From an uncultured Tenacibaculum sp. (GTDB lineage Bacteria; Bacteroidota; Bacteroidia; Flavobacteriales; Flavobacteriaceae): 64,000 nucleotides of DNA. Location: contig CANMIL010000003.1 in the NCBI GenBank assembly GCA_947497895.1, positions 496,001-560,000 of the forward strand. Direction: 5' to 3'. The notes under the pieces are model-generated. The model searched no databases. It had not been told where the DNA came from and worked only from the letters and a program-made list of their open reading frames with translations. Each line of letters opens with the position of its first letter. Position 1 is the first letter of the stretch. Of this stretch, positions 1-7,533 are shown piece by piece. A program made the translations under genes and the position numbers.

Positions 1-1175
1 TATTAGCATCGGTTTCTGCCGTAATTACTTCTTACTTTTTCTTGGGTAAAGATATTTTATTAGGCTTTGAATTACAGGATGACTTTCTTATTAAAGATAT
101 TCTCTTTTATGTTTTCTTAGGAATTGGAACAGGAATTGTCTCTGTCTATTTTTCGAAAATGTATTTTAAAATTACACGTTTCTTTAATCTTTTTAAAGAT
201 CCTTTACATCGACTTATTCTAGGAGCAATTGCCATTGGTATTATGTTATATTTCATCCCTCCTTTATATGGTGAAGGATATGATATCATTAATAATTTGT
301 TAGAAGGGAATGCGCAAAAAGCCTTGGAAGGAATTCACTATTCTGTAAATTTCAACAATGTATGGATGGTGATACTTTTCCTGTTATTGATTACTGTTTT
401 TAAAGCAATTGCCATGACTACTACTTTTGCTGCTGGTGGAGTAGGAGGAATTTTCATTCCAACTTTAGTTATGGGAAGCGCCTTAGGGAATGTATTTGCT
501 AAAATTGTAAATCAGTTTGGAGGAAATGTTTCTGAAAGTAATTTCACTTTGATTGGAATGAGTGGACTCATGGCAGGGGTATTACATGCCCCCATGACAG
601 CAATATTCTTGATTGCTGAAATCACTGGCGGTTACGATTTGTTTGTTCCTTTAATGTTAGTTGTGGCTATATCCTACGCATTTACAAAGTATTTTATTTC
701 AAATTCTATTTATACCATTGAACTGGCAAAAAGGGGAGAGCTTATTACACACAACAAAGACAAAAATGTGATGATGATGATGCGCATTGACAAACTCATT
801 GAAACCAACTTTAAAATTATTCATCCAGAAATGAGTTTGGGAGAAATGTTGAAAGGTTCGGTTGCAAAATCTTCACGAAACATCTTTCCTGTGGTTGACG
901 ATAAAAATCGATTTTTAGGAATTGTTTTGTTAGACGACATCAGACCTTTAATGTTCGAGCAAGAATTATACGATAAACTAACCATTCAAGTTTTAATGAA
1001 AAGTGCTCCAGCTATTATTTTTCATGATGATTCAATTGAAACCGTTATGAAAAAATTTAAGGAGAGTGGCGCTTGGAACCTACCAGTTATTAAACACAAA
1101 AGGTATATTGGGTTCATTTCAAAATCAAAACTACTTTCTGCTTACAGAACAAAGCTTATTGAACTCACTAATTGA
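1..1175 (+). CDS. ClC-family chloride channel/antiporter with CBS domains (5' end outside window)
   Basis: The frame is open from the first base of the window, so the gene starts upstream; the TTG at 42 is not a true start. What remains is the second half of a ClC membrane domain followed by a cytoplasmic CBS pair. The anion-pathway motif GGIFIP (family GxFxP) lies at about 440-465, inside hydrophobic segments. The GSGIP and GREGP motifs expected earlier in the family lie outside the window. Two CBS motifs fill about 790-1160 and in this family usually bind adenine nucleotides or regulate gating. The stop is TGA at 1173-1175, followed directly by a 7-bp tandem repeat. Family assignment is secure; channel versus H+/Cl- antiporter cannot be decided without the missing half. 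Confidence 0.9.
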   Translation, partial: LASVSAVITSYFFLGKDILLGFELQDDFLIKDILFYVFLGIGTGIVSVYFSKMYFKITRFFNLFKDPLHRLILGAIAIGIMLYFIPPLYGEGYDIINNLLEGNAQKALEGIHYSVNFNNVWMVILFLLLITVFKAIAMTTTFAAGGVGGIFIPTLVMGSALGNVFAKIVNQFGGNVSESNFTLIGMSGLMAGVLHAPMTAIFLIAEITGGYDLFVPLMLVVAISYAFTKYFISNSIYTIELAKRGELITHNKDKNVMMMMRIDKLIETNFKIIHPEMSLGEMLKGSVAKSSRNIFPVVDDKNRFLGIVLLDDIRPLMFEQELYDKLTIQVLMKSAPAIIFHDDSIETVMKKFKESGAWNLPVIKHKRYIGFISKSKLLSAYRTKLIELTN

Positions 1176-1183
1176 ATTGATAA

Positions 1184-1260
1184 GTGTTGAGTGTTGAGTG
1201 TTGAGTGTTGAGTGTTGAGTGTTGAGTGTTGAGTGTTGAGTGTTGAGTGTTGAGTGTTGA
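1184..1260. repeat. Heptanucleotide tandem repeat, 11 perfect copies of GTGTTGA
   Basis: Eleven identical 7-bp units run without interruption, followed by a partial GT. The array lies between the convergent 3' ends of the ClC gene and radA, 8 bp after the ClC stop. It has no C on the plus strand and forms no hairpin. Perfect copies suggest recent expansion and a likely variable copy number between strains. It is not in a promoter or a reading frame, so classic phase variation of a start or promoter is not obvious. Confidence 0.95.
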
Positions 1261-1308
1261 GTAATAAACTACTTAAAACTCATAATTCAAAATTTAAAAC
1301 TAAAAATT

Positions 1309-2670
1309 TTATGCAAACAATGTAGCAAAAGCCTCTTCAATTTTACTCACTAAAATCAGTTTAATAGAATGATTTTTCGAAGTTATTTTATTGTATTTAG
1401 AAGTTACAAAGGTTTTATAGCCTAATTTTTCGGCTTCAATGATACGTTGATCAATTTTAGATACAGGTCTTATTTCACCAGCTAGCCCAACTTCCGCCGC
1501 AAAACAAACATCTGGATTAATTGCCAAATCTTGATTTGAAGATAATATTGCAGCAACGACAGCTAAATCTATCGCAGGATCATCAACTTGAATTCCTCCT
1601 GTAATATTCAAGAAAACATCCTTTGCTCCTAATTTAAATCCTGCTCTTTTTTCAAGAACAGCTAAAATCATATGCAAACGCTTCAAGTTATATCCAGTTG
1701 TTGTTCTCTGTGGAGTTCCATATACTGCTGTGCTTACCAAAGCTTGAATTTCAATCATTAGTGGACGTACACCTTCCAATGTTGAAGCAATAGCTGTTCC
1801 ACTTAAATCGGCATCCTTTTTAGAAATCAATATTTCAGAAGGGTTTGATACTTCTCGTAATCCGTCCGATAACATTTCGTAAATACCTAATTCAGCAGTG
1901 GAACCAAATCTGTTTTTTTGAGAACGTAAAATTCGGTAAGTATGATTTCTATCTCCTTCAAACTGTAAAACGACATCCACCATATGCTCCAATATTTTGG
2001 GCCCAGCAATATGTCCTTCTTTGTTAATATGCCCAATTAACAATACTGGTGTTGAAGTTTCTTTAGCAAACTTAATAAGTTCAGCAGAGGTTTCTCGAAT
2101 TTGAGAGATACTTCCTGGAGACGCTTCAATAGAATTTGTGTATAAAGTTTGTATCGAATCGATAACCAGAACGTCTGGTTGAACCTCTTCTATATTTTTA
2201 AATATCTGTTGTGTATTCGTTTCTGTTAAAATCAAACAATTTGATGAACTTGCATCCAAGCGTTCAGCCCTCATTTTAATTTGAGATTGACTCTCTTCTC
2301 CAGAAACATACAATACCTTTTGAGGAATTTGTAAGGCTATTTGAAGTAGTAAAGTAGATTTTCCTATTCCAGGTTCGCCTCCTAATAACACAACAGCCCC
2401 CTTTACCAGACCGCCTCCTAAAACATTATCCAATTCATTATTTTTACTCAGAATTCGCTCTTCTGGATTCAACTCAATATCTTCAACCTTTAACGGCTTA
2501 GATACCCTTTTTTCAGACTTTGATGGTGACTTCCAACTTCTTTTTTCTTCTTTTTGAATAACCTCTTCAACAATAGTATTCCATTGTTTACAAACATTAC
2601 ATTGTCCAACCCATTGTGCATGTTGGGTTCCACAATTTTGACAGAAAAAAGTAGTTTTGGTTTTTGCCAT
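1309..2670 (-). CDS. radA: DNA repair protein RadA
   Basis: RadA is a RecA-like ATPase that helps process recombination intermediates and acts as a branch-migration helicase. The 453-residue product has the normal family length. An N-terminal zinc finger uses Cys10, 13, 24 and 27 (CxxC...CxxC). The Walker A motif GGEPGIGKST is at residues 96-105, the RadA-specific KNRFG motif is near residue 250, and a Lon-protease-like C-terminal domain follows. The start MAKTKTTFFC matches family N-termini. It is the last gene of a minus-strand operon after panC, panD and a flippase-like gene, with a 31-bp gap to its upstream neighbour. No strong terminator is visible before the tandem repeat. Confidence 0.97.
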   Translation of the reverse strand: MAKTKTTFFCQNCGTQHAQWVGQCNVCKQWNTIVEEVIQKEEKRSWKSPSKSEKRVSKPLKVEDIELNPEERILSKNNELDNVLGGGLVKGAVVLLGGEPGIGKSTLLLQIALQIPQKVLYVSGEESQSQIKMRAERLDASSSNCLILTETNTQQIFKNIEEVQPDVLVIDSIQTLYTNSIEASPGSISQIRETSAELIKFAKETSTPVLLIGHINKEGHIAGPKILEHMVDVVLQFEGDRNHTYRILRSQKNRFGSTAELGIYEMLSDGLREVSNPSEILISKKDADLSGTAIASTLEGVRPLMIEIQALVSTAVYGTPQRTTTGYNLKRLHMILAVLEKRAGFKLGAKDVFLNITGGIQVDDPAIDLAVVAAILSSNQDLAINPDVCFAAEVGLAGEIRPVSKIDQRIIEAEKLGYKTFVTSKYNKITSKNHSIKLILVSKIEEAFATLFA

Positions 2671-2701
2671 TTAAAAAAGAGTTATTGACTGAATAACAAA
2701 G

Positions 2702-3646
2702 CTATTTATTTTTATTGTAAATCGGTAATAGTACAAAAGCTAAACCACCGAACACAATAATCATTACCGTTTGCGCTGTCCACATAATCCACCCAAAGGC
2801 ATTGGCAGGTTCTTCTGGAATATTAAATAAGGCAAACGCTCCTGCTACTGCAATAGGATATAAACCAATACCTCCATTTGTGGCTGCAATACTAAAACCT
2901 CCCGCAATAAATCCAATTAACACTGCTCCAAACGGAACACTTAAATTTTCAATTGCAGGTATAGTTGCCCAAAACATTGCTACGTACATTGCCCAAATAA
3001 AAACGGTGTGAAAAATAAATGCCCATTTATTCTTCATTTTGAAGATACTTGTAGCTCCCTCTATTAATCCAGAAACAAAGTTCTTGATTTTTAACCCAAT
3101 TCCTTTTGTTGATTTTTTTACATAGCGAGAAAATATAAAGAAACCAACCACAAGAACTGCTATTATAACGGCTATCTTTTCTATCGAAAAATTCTTTGTC
3201 AATAGTTCATAGATAAAGTCAAACTGAACAAACAAAGTGATACAAATAATTAGCAACATCATTAGTAAATCTGCAATACGCTCAGCAACGATGGTACCAA
3301 AACCTTTTTCGAAAGGTATATCTTCATAATTTGACATAACTGCAGCACGAGAAACTTCACCAGCTCTTGGAACAGCGTAATTTACAAGATATGCTACCAA
3401 TACCGCCATTGTACTATTTCCAAAATCAGGTTTGTACCCCATTGGCTCCAGTAAATATTTCCATCGATAAGCTCTAGACAAATGACTCAATATTCCAAAA
3501 AAGAGTCCTAATGCAATCCACCAGTAATTGGCATTCTGAAAATATTTAAAAAGAGTTTCAATAGAAACTTTTGATAAAGAATACCAAACTAAAAAACCTC
3601 CCAAAATGAGAGGTAATATAATTTTTAAAGTTTTTTTCAAATTCAA
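2702..3646 (-). CDS. Lysylphosphatidylglycerol synthase-type flippase-like membrane protein (COG0392/UPF0104)
   Basis: This is a 314-residue integral membrane protein with about eight hydrophobic segments and an N-terminal signal anchor. The pattern, including an SRAYRWKYLL-like stretch near residue 58 and AVPRAGEVSRAAV near residue 92, is that of the transmembrane domain related to the MprF flippase, without the aminoacyl-transferase part. Such stand-alone proteins are proposed to move lipids or isoprenoid-linked substrates across the inner membrane; the substrate is unknown. It starts 8 bp after panD and ends 31 bp before radA, so it is almost certainly co-transcribed with them. Functional linkage to pantothenate synthesis is not implied by sequence. 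Confidence 0.85.
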   Translation of the reverse strand: MNLKKTLKIILPLILGGFLVWYSLSKVSIETLFKYFQNANYWWIALGLFFGILSHLSRAYRWKYLLEPMGYKPDFGNSTMAVLVAYLVNYAVPRAGEVSRAAVMSNYEDIPFEKGFGTIVAERIADLLMMLLIICITLFVQFDFIYELLTKNFSIEKIAVIIAVLVVGFFIFSRYVKKSTKGIGLKIKNFVSGLIEGATSIFKMKNKWAFIFHTVFIWAMYVAMFWATIPAIENLSVPFGAVLIGFIAGGFSIAATNGGIGLYPIAVAGAFALFNIPEEPANAFGWIMWTAQTVMIIVFGGLAFVLLPIYNKNK

Positions 3647-3654
3647 AACGGAAT

Positions 3655-4005
3655 CTATGTTAACGTGTTATCGGCTTCGTTAGGGAATACGAGTTTCGGT
3701 TTAAAGTTTTTAGCTTCTTCTAATTCCATAAAAGCATATACAATTAAAATAAGCACATCACCTTTTTGCACTCTTCTTGCCGCTGCACCATTTAATGTTA
3801 TTTCTCCGCTACCTCTAGGTCCTGGAATTGCGTATGTTTCCAAACGCTCTCCATTGTTGTTATTTACAATTTGAACACGCTCCCCCTCAATAATTCCGGC
3901 AGCATCCATCAAATCCTCATCAATGGTAATACTTCCAATATAATTTAAATCAGCACCAGTAACTTTTACACGGTGGATTTTTGACTTTACAACTTGTACT
4001 AACAT
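3655..4005 (-). CDS. panD: Aspartate 1-decarboxylase (pyruvoyl enzyme)
   Basis: PanD decarboxylates L-aspartate to beta-alanine, the second substrate of PanC. The 116-residue chain carries the self-cleavage site Gly24-Ser25 in the sequence YIGSIT; Ser25 becomes the pyruvoyl cofactor. Lys9 in KSKIHR and the downstream GPRG and [12 protein letters not shown] blocks are typical of the family. It lies 53 bp downstream of panC on the same strand, giving both enzymes needed for the pantothenate branch from aspartate. The start at 4005 fits the canonical N-terminus. Expected location is the cytoplasm, as a tetramer. Confidence 0.97.
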   Translation of the reverse strand: MLVQVVKSKIHRVKVTGADLNYIGSITIDEDLMDAAGIIEGERVQIVNNNNGERLETYAIPGPRGSGEITLNGAAARRVQKGDVLILIVYAFMELEEAKNFKPKLVFPNEADNTLT

Positions 4006-4058
4006 ACTGCAAAAATAGGTCTTTTTTAATGAATACTAATTTCTTTATGATGAATTTA

Positions 4059-4901
4059 TTATAAACCAATATTGTCAATCAATCTGATATCGCCAGCGAA
4101 CACCGCTATAAACGCTCTATATTTCTTGTCAGGTTCAATACTATCAGGTGTTTCCAATGTTTCTTCATCAGCAACGGTGAAATATTCAAGTTGAAGTAGT
4201 TCCTGTTTTTTAAACTTTTTCTCCACCCATTGCGTTAGTTCTTGAACATTTTTCATGCCAAATTTTCGCTTCGCTTTTTTCAATGTTTTATAAATAAATG
4301 GAGCTGCTTGTCTATGCTCTTCGGAAAGTCTTGTATTTCTTGAACTCATGGCTAAACCATCTTCTTCTCTGAAAATTGGTCTTCCTTTAACTTTTACAGG
4401 AATATTATATTTTTCTACAAGCTTTTTAATGATTTGTAATTGTTGAAAATCCTTTTTACCAAAGTAAGCAACATCAGGCTCTACAATTTCAAAGAATGCT
4501 TTTACAATGGTTCCAACTCCATCAAAATGCCCGTCTCTAAACTTTCCTTCCATTTGGAGTTCTAGTCCATCAAAGTCGAATTCTTGCGACTCAACATTGT
4601 CAGAATAAATTTCCTTTACAGATGGAGTAAACAGAACATCACACTCAACCTTCTCCAACAGACCAACATCATTATCAAGCGGTTGCGGATATTTTTCTAA
4701 ATCTTCTTTATTATCAAACTGTGTCGGGTTCACAAAAATACTTACAACAACTAAGTCATTCTTTTTCTTAGCTCTCTTGATTAATGAAAGGTGTCCTTCA
4801 TGCAGGGCTCCCATGGTAGGAACAAAACCAATTGTTTTTTCTTCATTTTTTTGAAGACTTAAAAAGGCTTTTAATTCGGATTTTAATTTAAAAATATTCA
4901 T
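4059..4901 (-). CDS. panC: Pantoate--beta-alanine ligase (pantothenate synthetase)
   Basis: PanC joins pantoate and beta-alanine through a pantoyl-adenylate to make pantothenate, the coenzyme A precursor. The 280-residue product shows the nucleotidyltransferase HIGH-like motif (PTMGALHEGH, residues 28-37), a GKKDFQQL block, and the late MSSRN motif that stands for KMSKS. It is the first gene of the minus-strand operon panC-panD-flippase-radA. It is divergent from the GT5-like gene, with a 96-bp intergenic region carrying an imperfect palindrome. The panC/GT5-like/DUF4270/glmS neighbourhood is common in Bacteroidota. Confidence 0.97.
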   Translation of the reverse strand: MNIFKLKSELKAFLSLQKNEEKTIGFVPTMGALHEGHLSLIKRAKKKNDLVVVSIFVNPTQFDNKEDLEKYPQPLDNDVGLLEKVECDVLFTPSVKEIYSDNVESQEFDFDGLELQMEGKFRDGHFDGVGTIVKAFFEIVEPDVAYFGKKDFQQLQIIKKLVEKYNIPVKVKGRPIFREEDGLAMSSRNTRLSEEHRQAAPFIYKTLKKAKRKFGMKNVQELTQWVEKKFKKQELLQLEYFTVADEETLETPDSIEPDKKYRAFIAVFAGDIRLIDNIGL

Positions 4902-4916
4902 TAGCTATTCATTGAA

Positions 4917-4947
4917 AATCGTGCTAAATTAGGAATTTAACACGATT
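4917..4947. promoter_or_regulatory. Inverted repeat in the panC / GT5-like divergent promoter region
   Basis: Two 14-nt arms (4917-4930 and 4934-4947) around AGG are complementary except for one internal C:A mismatch. The repeat lies 16 bp upstream of the panC start codon and just upstream of the TATTTTTG box that serves the plus-strand operon. This suggests an operator, or a hairpin at the 5' end of one transcript. No regulator can be assigned. Confidence 0.5.
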
Positions 4948-4963
4948 TTAGCATAAAAATTCG

Positions 4964-4971
4964 TATTTTTG
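4964..4971 (+). promoter_or_regulatory. Bacteroidota -7 box (TATTTTTG) for the GT5-like/DUF4270/glmS operon
   Basis: This is an exact match to TAnnTTTG, 26 bp before the start codon at 4998. No clear TTTG -33 element is seen at the usual spacing. Confidence 0.6.
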
Positions 4972-4997
4972 CATCCTCATACAAAGAGTTCGATTTA

Positions 4998-5816
4998 ATG
5001 AAGGATAAGAGAATACTATACGTTTCTTCGGAGGTAACACCTTATTTACCAGAAACAGAATTAGCATCAACCTCGTTCAATGTAGCTAAGCAAGCACATT
5101 CTAAAGGAGTTCAAACACGTATATTCATGCCTCGCTTTGGGGTAATTAACGAAAGAAGACACCAGTTACACGAAGTAATTCGTTTATCAGGTATGAACTT
5201 AATAATTAACGACATGGATATGCCATTAATTATTAAGGTAGCTTCAATTCCCAAGGAAAGAATGCAAGTTTATTTTATTGATAATGATGAGTACTTCAAG
5301 CGTAAGGCAATGTACTCTGATGAAGATGATCAACTTTTTAACGACAATGATGAGCGCATGATTTTCTTTGCAAAAGGGGTTGTTGAAACTGTAAAGAAAT
5401 TAAACTGGGCTCCAGATATTATCCACGTTCATGGATGGATGGCTTCTTTATTACCTCTATATTTAAGAGAATTTTATAAAGAAGAACCATTATTTAGTCA
5501 AAGTAAGATTGTAACTTCGCTTTATAACAACGGTTTTGAAGGCGAGTTAAATAACGGACTTGCCGACAAAGTGCGCTTTGACAAAATAGGTAATGGTAAA
5601 ATTTCAAATTTAGAAACACCTAATCATACTAATATTTTAAAAAGCGCTATAGAAAATTCTGATGCTGTTGTAAAAGGTAGTGAAGTTATTTCTGAAGAAA
5701 TTGAAGAATTTATTGCGAACAGCAATACTCAGGTTCTTGAATTCCAACAAGAAGAAAATCTTACCGAAGCATATTTAGAATTTTACAGAGAAAATGTTTT
5801 AGAATTAAGTGAGTAA
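4998..5816 (+). CDS. GT5-like (glycogen/starch synthase N-terminal domain) protein, single domain
   Basis: The 272-residue protein resembles only the N-terminal Rossmann half of glycogen synthase. It begins ILYVSSEVTPYLPETE and contains a DIIHVHGWMASLLPLYL block near residue 140. Full GT5 enzymes have about 480 residues, so the C-terminal GT-B half is absent. The KxGG substrate motif normally found just after the first strand is replaced by PETELAST. Databases call such proteins glycogen synthase, but catalysis looks unlikely. It is the first gene of an operon with a DUF4270 lipoprotein (9 bp gap) and glmS (10 bp further gap). The gene is conserved beside panC in Bacteroidota; a regulatory or structural role is possible but not shown. 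Confidence 0.8.
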   Translation: MKDKRILYVSSEVTPYLPETELASTSFNVAKQAHSKGVQTRIFMPRFGVINERRHQLHEVIRLSGMNLIINDMDMPLIIKVASIPKERMQVYFIDNDEYFKRKAMYSDEDDQLFNDNDERMIFFAKGVVETVKKLNWAPDIIHVHGWMASLLPLYLREFYKEEPLFSQSKIVTSLYNNGFEGELNNGLADKVRFDKIGNGKISNLETPNHTNILKSAIENSDAVVKGSEVISEEIEEFIANSNTQVLEFQQEENLTEAYLEFYRENVLELSE

Positions 5817-5825
5817 ACATATAGG

Positions 5826-7523
5826 ATGATTAGAAAAATTGGTATTTTAGGGGTAGGACTATTTTGCTTAGTCTCAATATTGTCGTGCGAAGAAGATTTT
5901 AACGATATTGGAAGTAACGTAGTTAAAAACACAAAGTTTAATACAAACGAAATTGAACTTGAAATTGAGATAACTCCAATTGACGTAGAAAGCGTAAGAG
6001 CCGACAATGTAAGTTTAGGAAATGGTATTTCTGAATATTGGCTAGGAGTATATAATAGTGGAGATTATAAAACTTTAGAATCTTCATTTGTAAGCCAATT
6101 GGGACTTGCAACAAACTTGAGAACTGAAGATGTTGAAGAAGCATCAGAAGATCACCCTATTGATTCCATTTATCATCTTGATGATGTTATATTGAAATTA
6201 CCTTACACTTCAACAAGAAAAGGTGATCATGATAATGGCTCTCCGAAATTTGTTCTTGATTCTGTATTAGGTAATCCTGATGCAGAAACAACACTTAGAG
6301 TCTATAGAAATGGTACTTATTTAAACCTTCTAGACCCGAGTAATCCTTCTGAGTCCAATTCATACATGTCAAATGAGACCTATGTTGAAGAAGAGCTGAT
6401 AAGTGACGGTGTTTTTAGTTTCAAACCAGTTGATACAGACACCATGCACATCATTACCAGAACTAGAAGAACTGACTTTACAAATACCAATACTGAAACT
6501 TTTGAGACTGAGGAAAAACTTAGTACAAAAGGTCCATTCATTGCTATTCCTTTGAACAAAACTAGAATGCAAGAATTATTTTGGGATAAATTTGGGGACA
6601 CTGAGTTAACATCTACACAAGAATTTGTAAACTATTTTAGAGGGATTTATGTGAAGGCAGAAGGTACCGATGGTTCTTTATTACCTTTTAATCTTTCTAC
6701 AAGTAATCCGGCAGCAGCAGTTGAATTCCACTATACAATTTCAAGATTTGAAAGAGAAGATGGAAATGACAACTTAGTTTATAAAGATACTATTGCTTCA
6801 AAATATTCATTTCCTTTAAATGGTATTCGTAACGCCGTATACAAAATGACTCCAGGAAGTAATAGCATTCCAAATGACAACTTCGTTATTCAAGGAACAG
6901 CTGGAACAATGGCTCAAGTAAAAGTATTAGGTGTAAATCTTGCTAAAATAAGATTGAACGATCCTAACAATGCCATTTTAAAATACGAAGCTTTTGATAA
7001 TAACCCGCAAGATGATTATTTAAGTTTAGAAGAGTTAGCTACTGTAAGAGATACTGCAAACGATAGTTTTGGTCTTTTAGTGAATGATGCAGCGCTCACC
7101 TTTTATATAAACCAAGCGGTTAATACAAATAAAGACATCCTCCCTCAACGTTTATTTATTTACACAAATGAAGACGATGGAAGTGGAAATACTTTACCAA
7201 AGCATATCGTTGATGCATATACTGAAAGTCAATTTTTTAATGGAAACTTAGTATCTACTGACGATGATCAACCGGAAAAGTATACAATAAGAATTACCGA
7301 CTACATATCTAACCTTCTTGATAGAAGCTCTACTAACTTTGCTCCTTTAATTTTAAAGGCTTACAATAACCCAACTGATAATCCGTTTTTAACCGGCGCA
7401 TTAAACACTAATGTTTTTACTTATAACTGGAACCCAAGGGGCGTAACTTTATTGAATCAAAACGAATCTACACACGGAGCAAAAAAAGCAGTTTTGAAAC
7501 TAACATATTCAGAAAAAAGATAA
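5826..7523 (+). CDS. DUF4270 family lipoprotein
   Basis: The 565-residue protein begins with a lipoprotein signal peptide ending in SILSC (Cys21), followed by acidic residues (EED) as often seen in exported Bacteroidota lipoproteins. The rest is a beta-rich, Asn/Thr-rich chain without catalytic motifs that I recognise. Length and genomic position between the GT5-like gene and glmS match the DUF4270 family, which is widespread in Flavobacteriia and has no established function. Likely location is the outer membrane. It is co-transcribed with glmS, whose product feeds amino-sugar and envelope synthesis, but any functional link is inference. Confidence 0.85.
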   Translation: MIRKIGILGVGLFCLVSILSCEEDFNDIGSNVVKNTKFNTNEIELEIEITPIDVESVRADNVSLGNGISEYWLGVYNSGDYKTLESSFVSQLGLATNLRTEDVEEASEDHPIDSIYHLDDVILKLPYTSTRKGDHDNGSPKFVLDSVLGNPDAETTLRVYRNGTYLNLLDPSNPSESNSYMSNETYVEEELISDGVFSFKPVDTDTMHIITRTRRTDFTNTNTETFETEEKLSTKGPFIAIPLNKTRMQELFWDKFGDTELTSTQEFVNYFRGIYVKAEGTDGSLLPFNLSTSNPAAAVEFHYTISRFEREDGNDNLVYKDTIASKYSFPLNGIRNAVYKMTPGSNSIPNDNFVIQGTAGTMAQVKVLGVNLAKIRLNDPNNAILKYEAFDNNPQDDYLSLEELATVRDTANDSFGLLVNDAALTFYINQAVNTNKDILPQRLFIYTNEDDGSGNTLPKHIVDAYTESQFFNGNLVSTDDDQPEKYTIRITDYISNLLDRSSTNFAPLILKAYNNPTDNPFLTGALNTNVFTYNWNPRGVTLLNQNESTHGAKKAVLKLTYSEKR

Positions 7524-7533
7524 AGAATTTATT

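Noticed and set aside
1184..1260. CRISPR array
   Set aside because: Direct 7-bp units without spacers; no cas genes.
7524..7533. glmS ribozyme/riboswitch
   Set aside because: Only 10 bp separate the DUF4270 gene from glmS, so no room exists; none expected in Bacteroidota.
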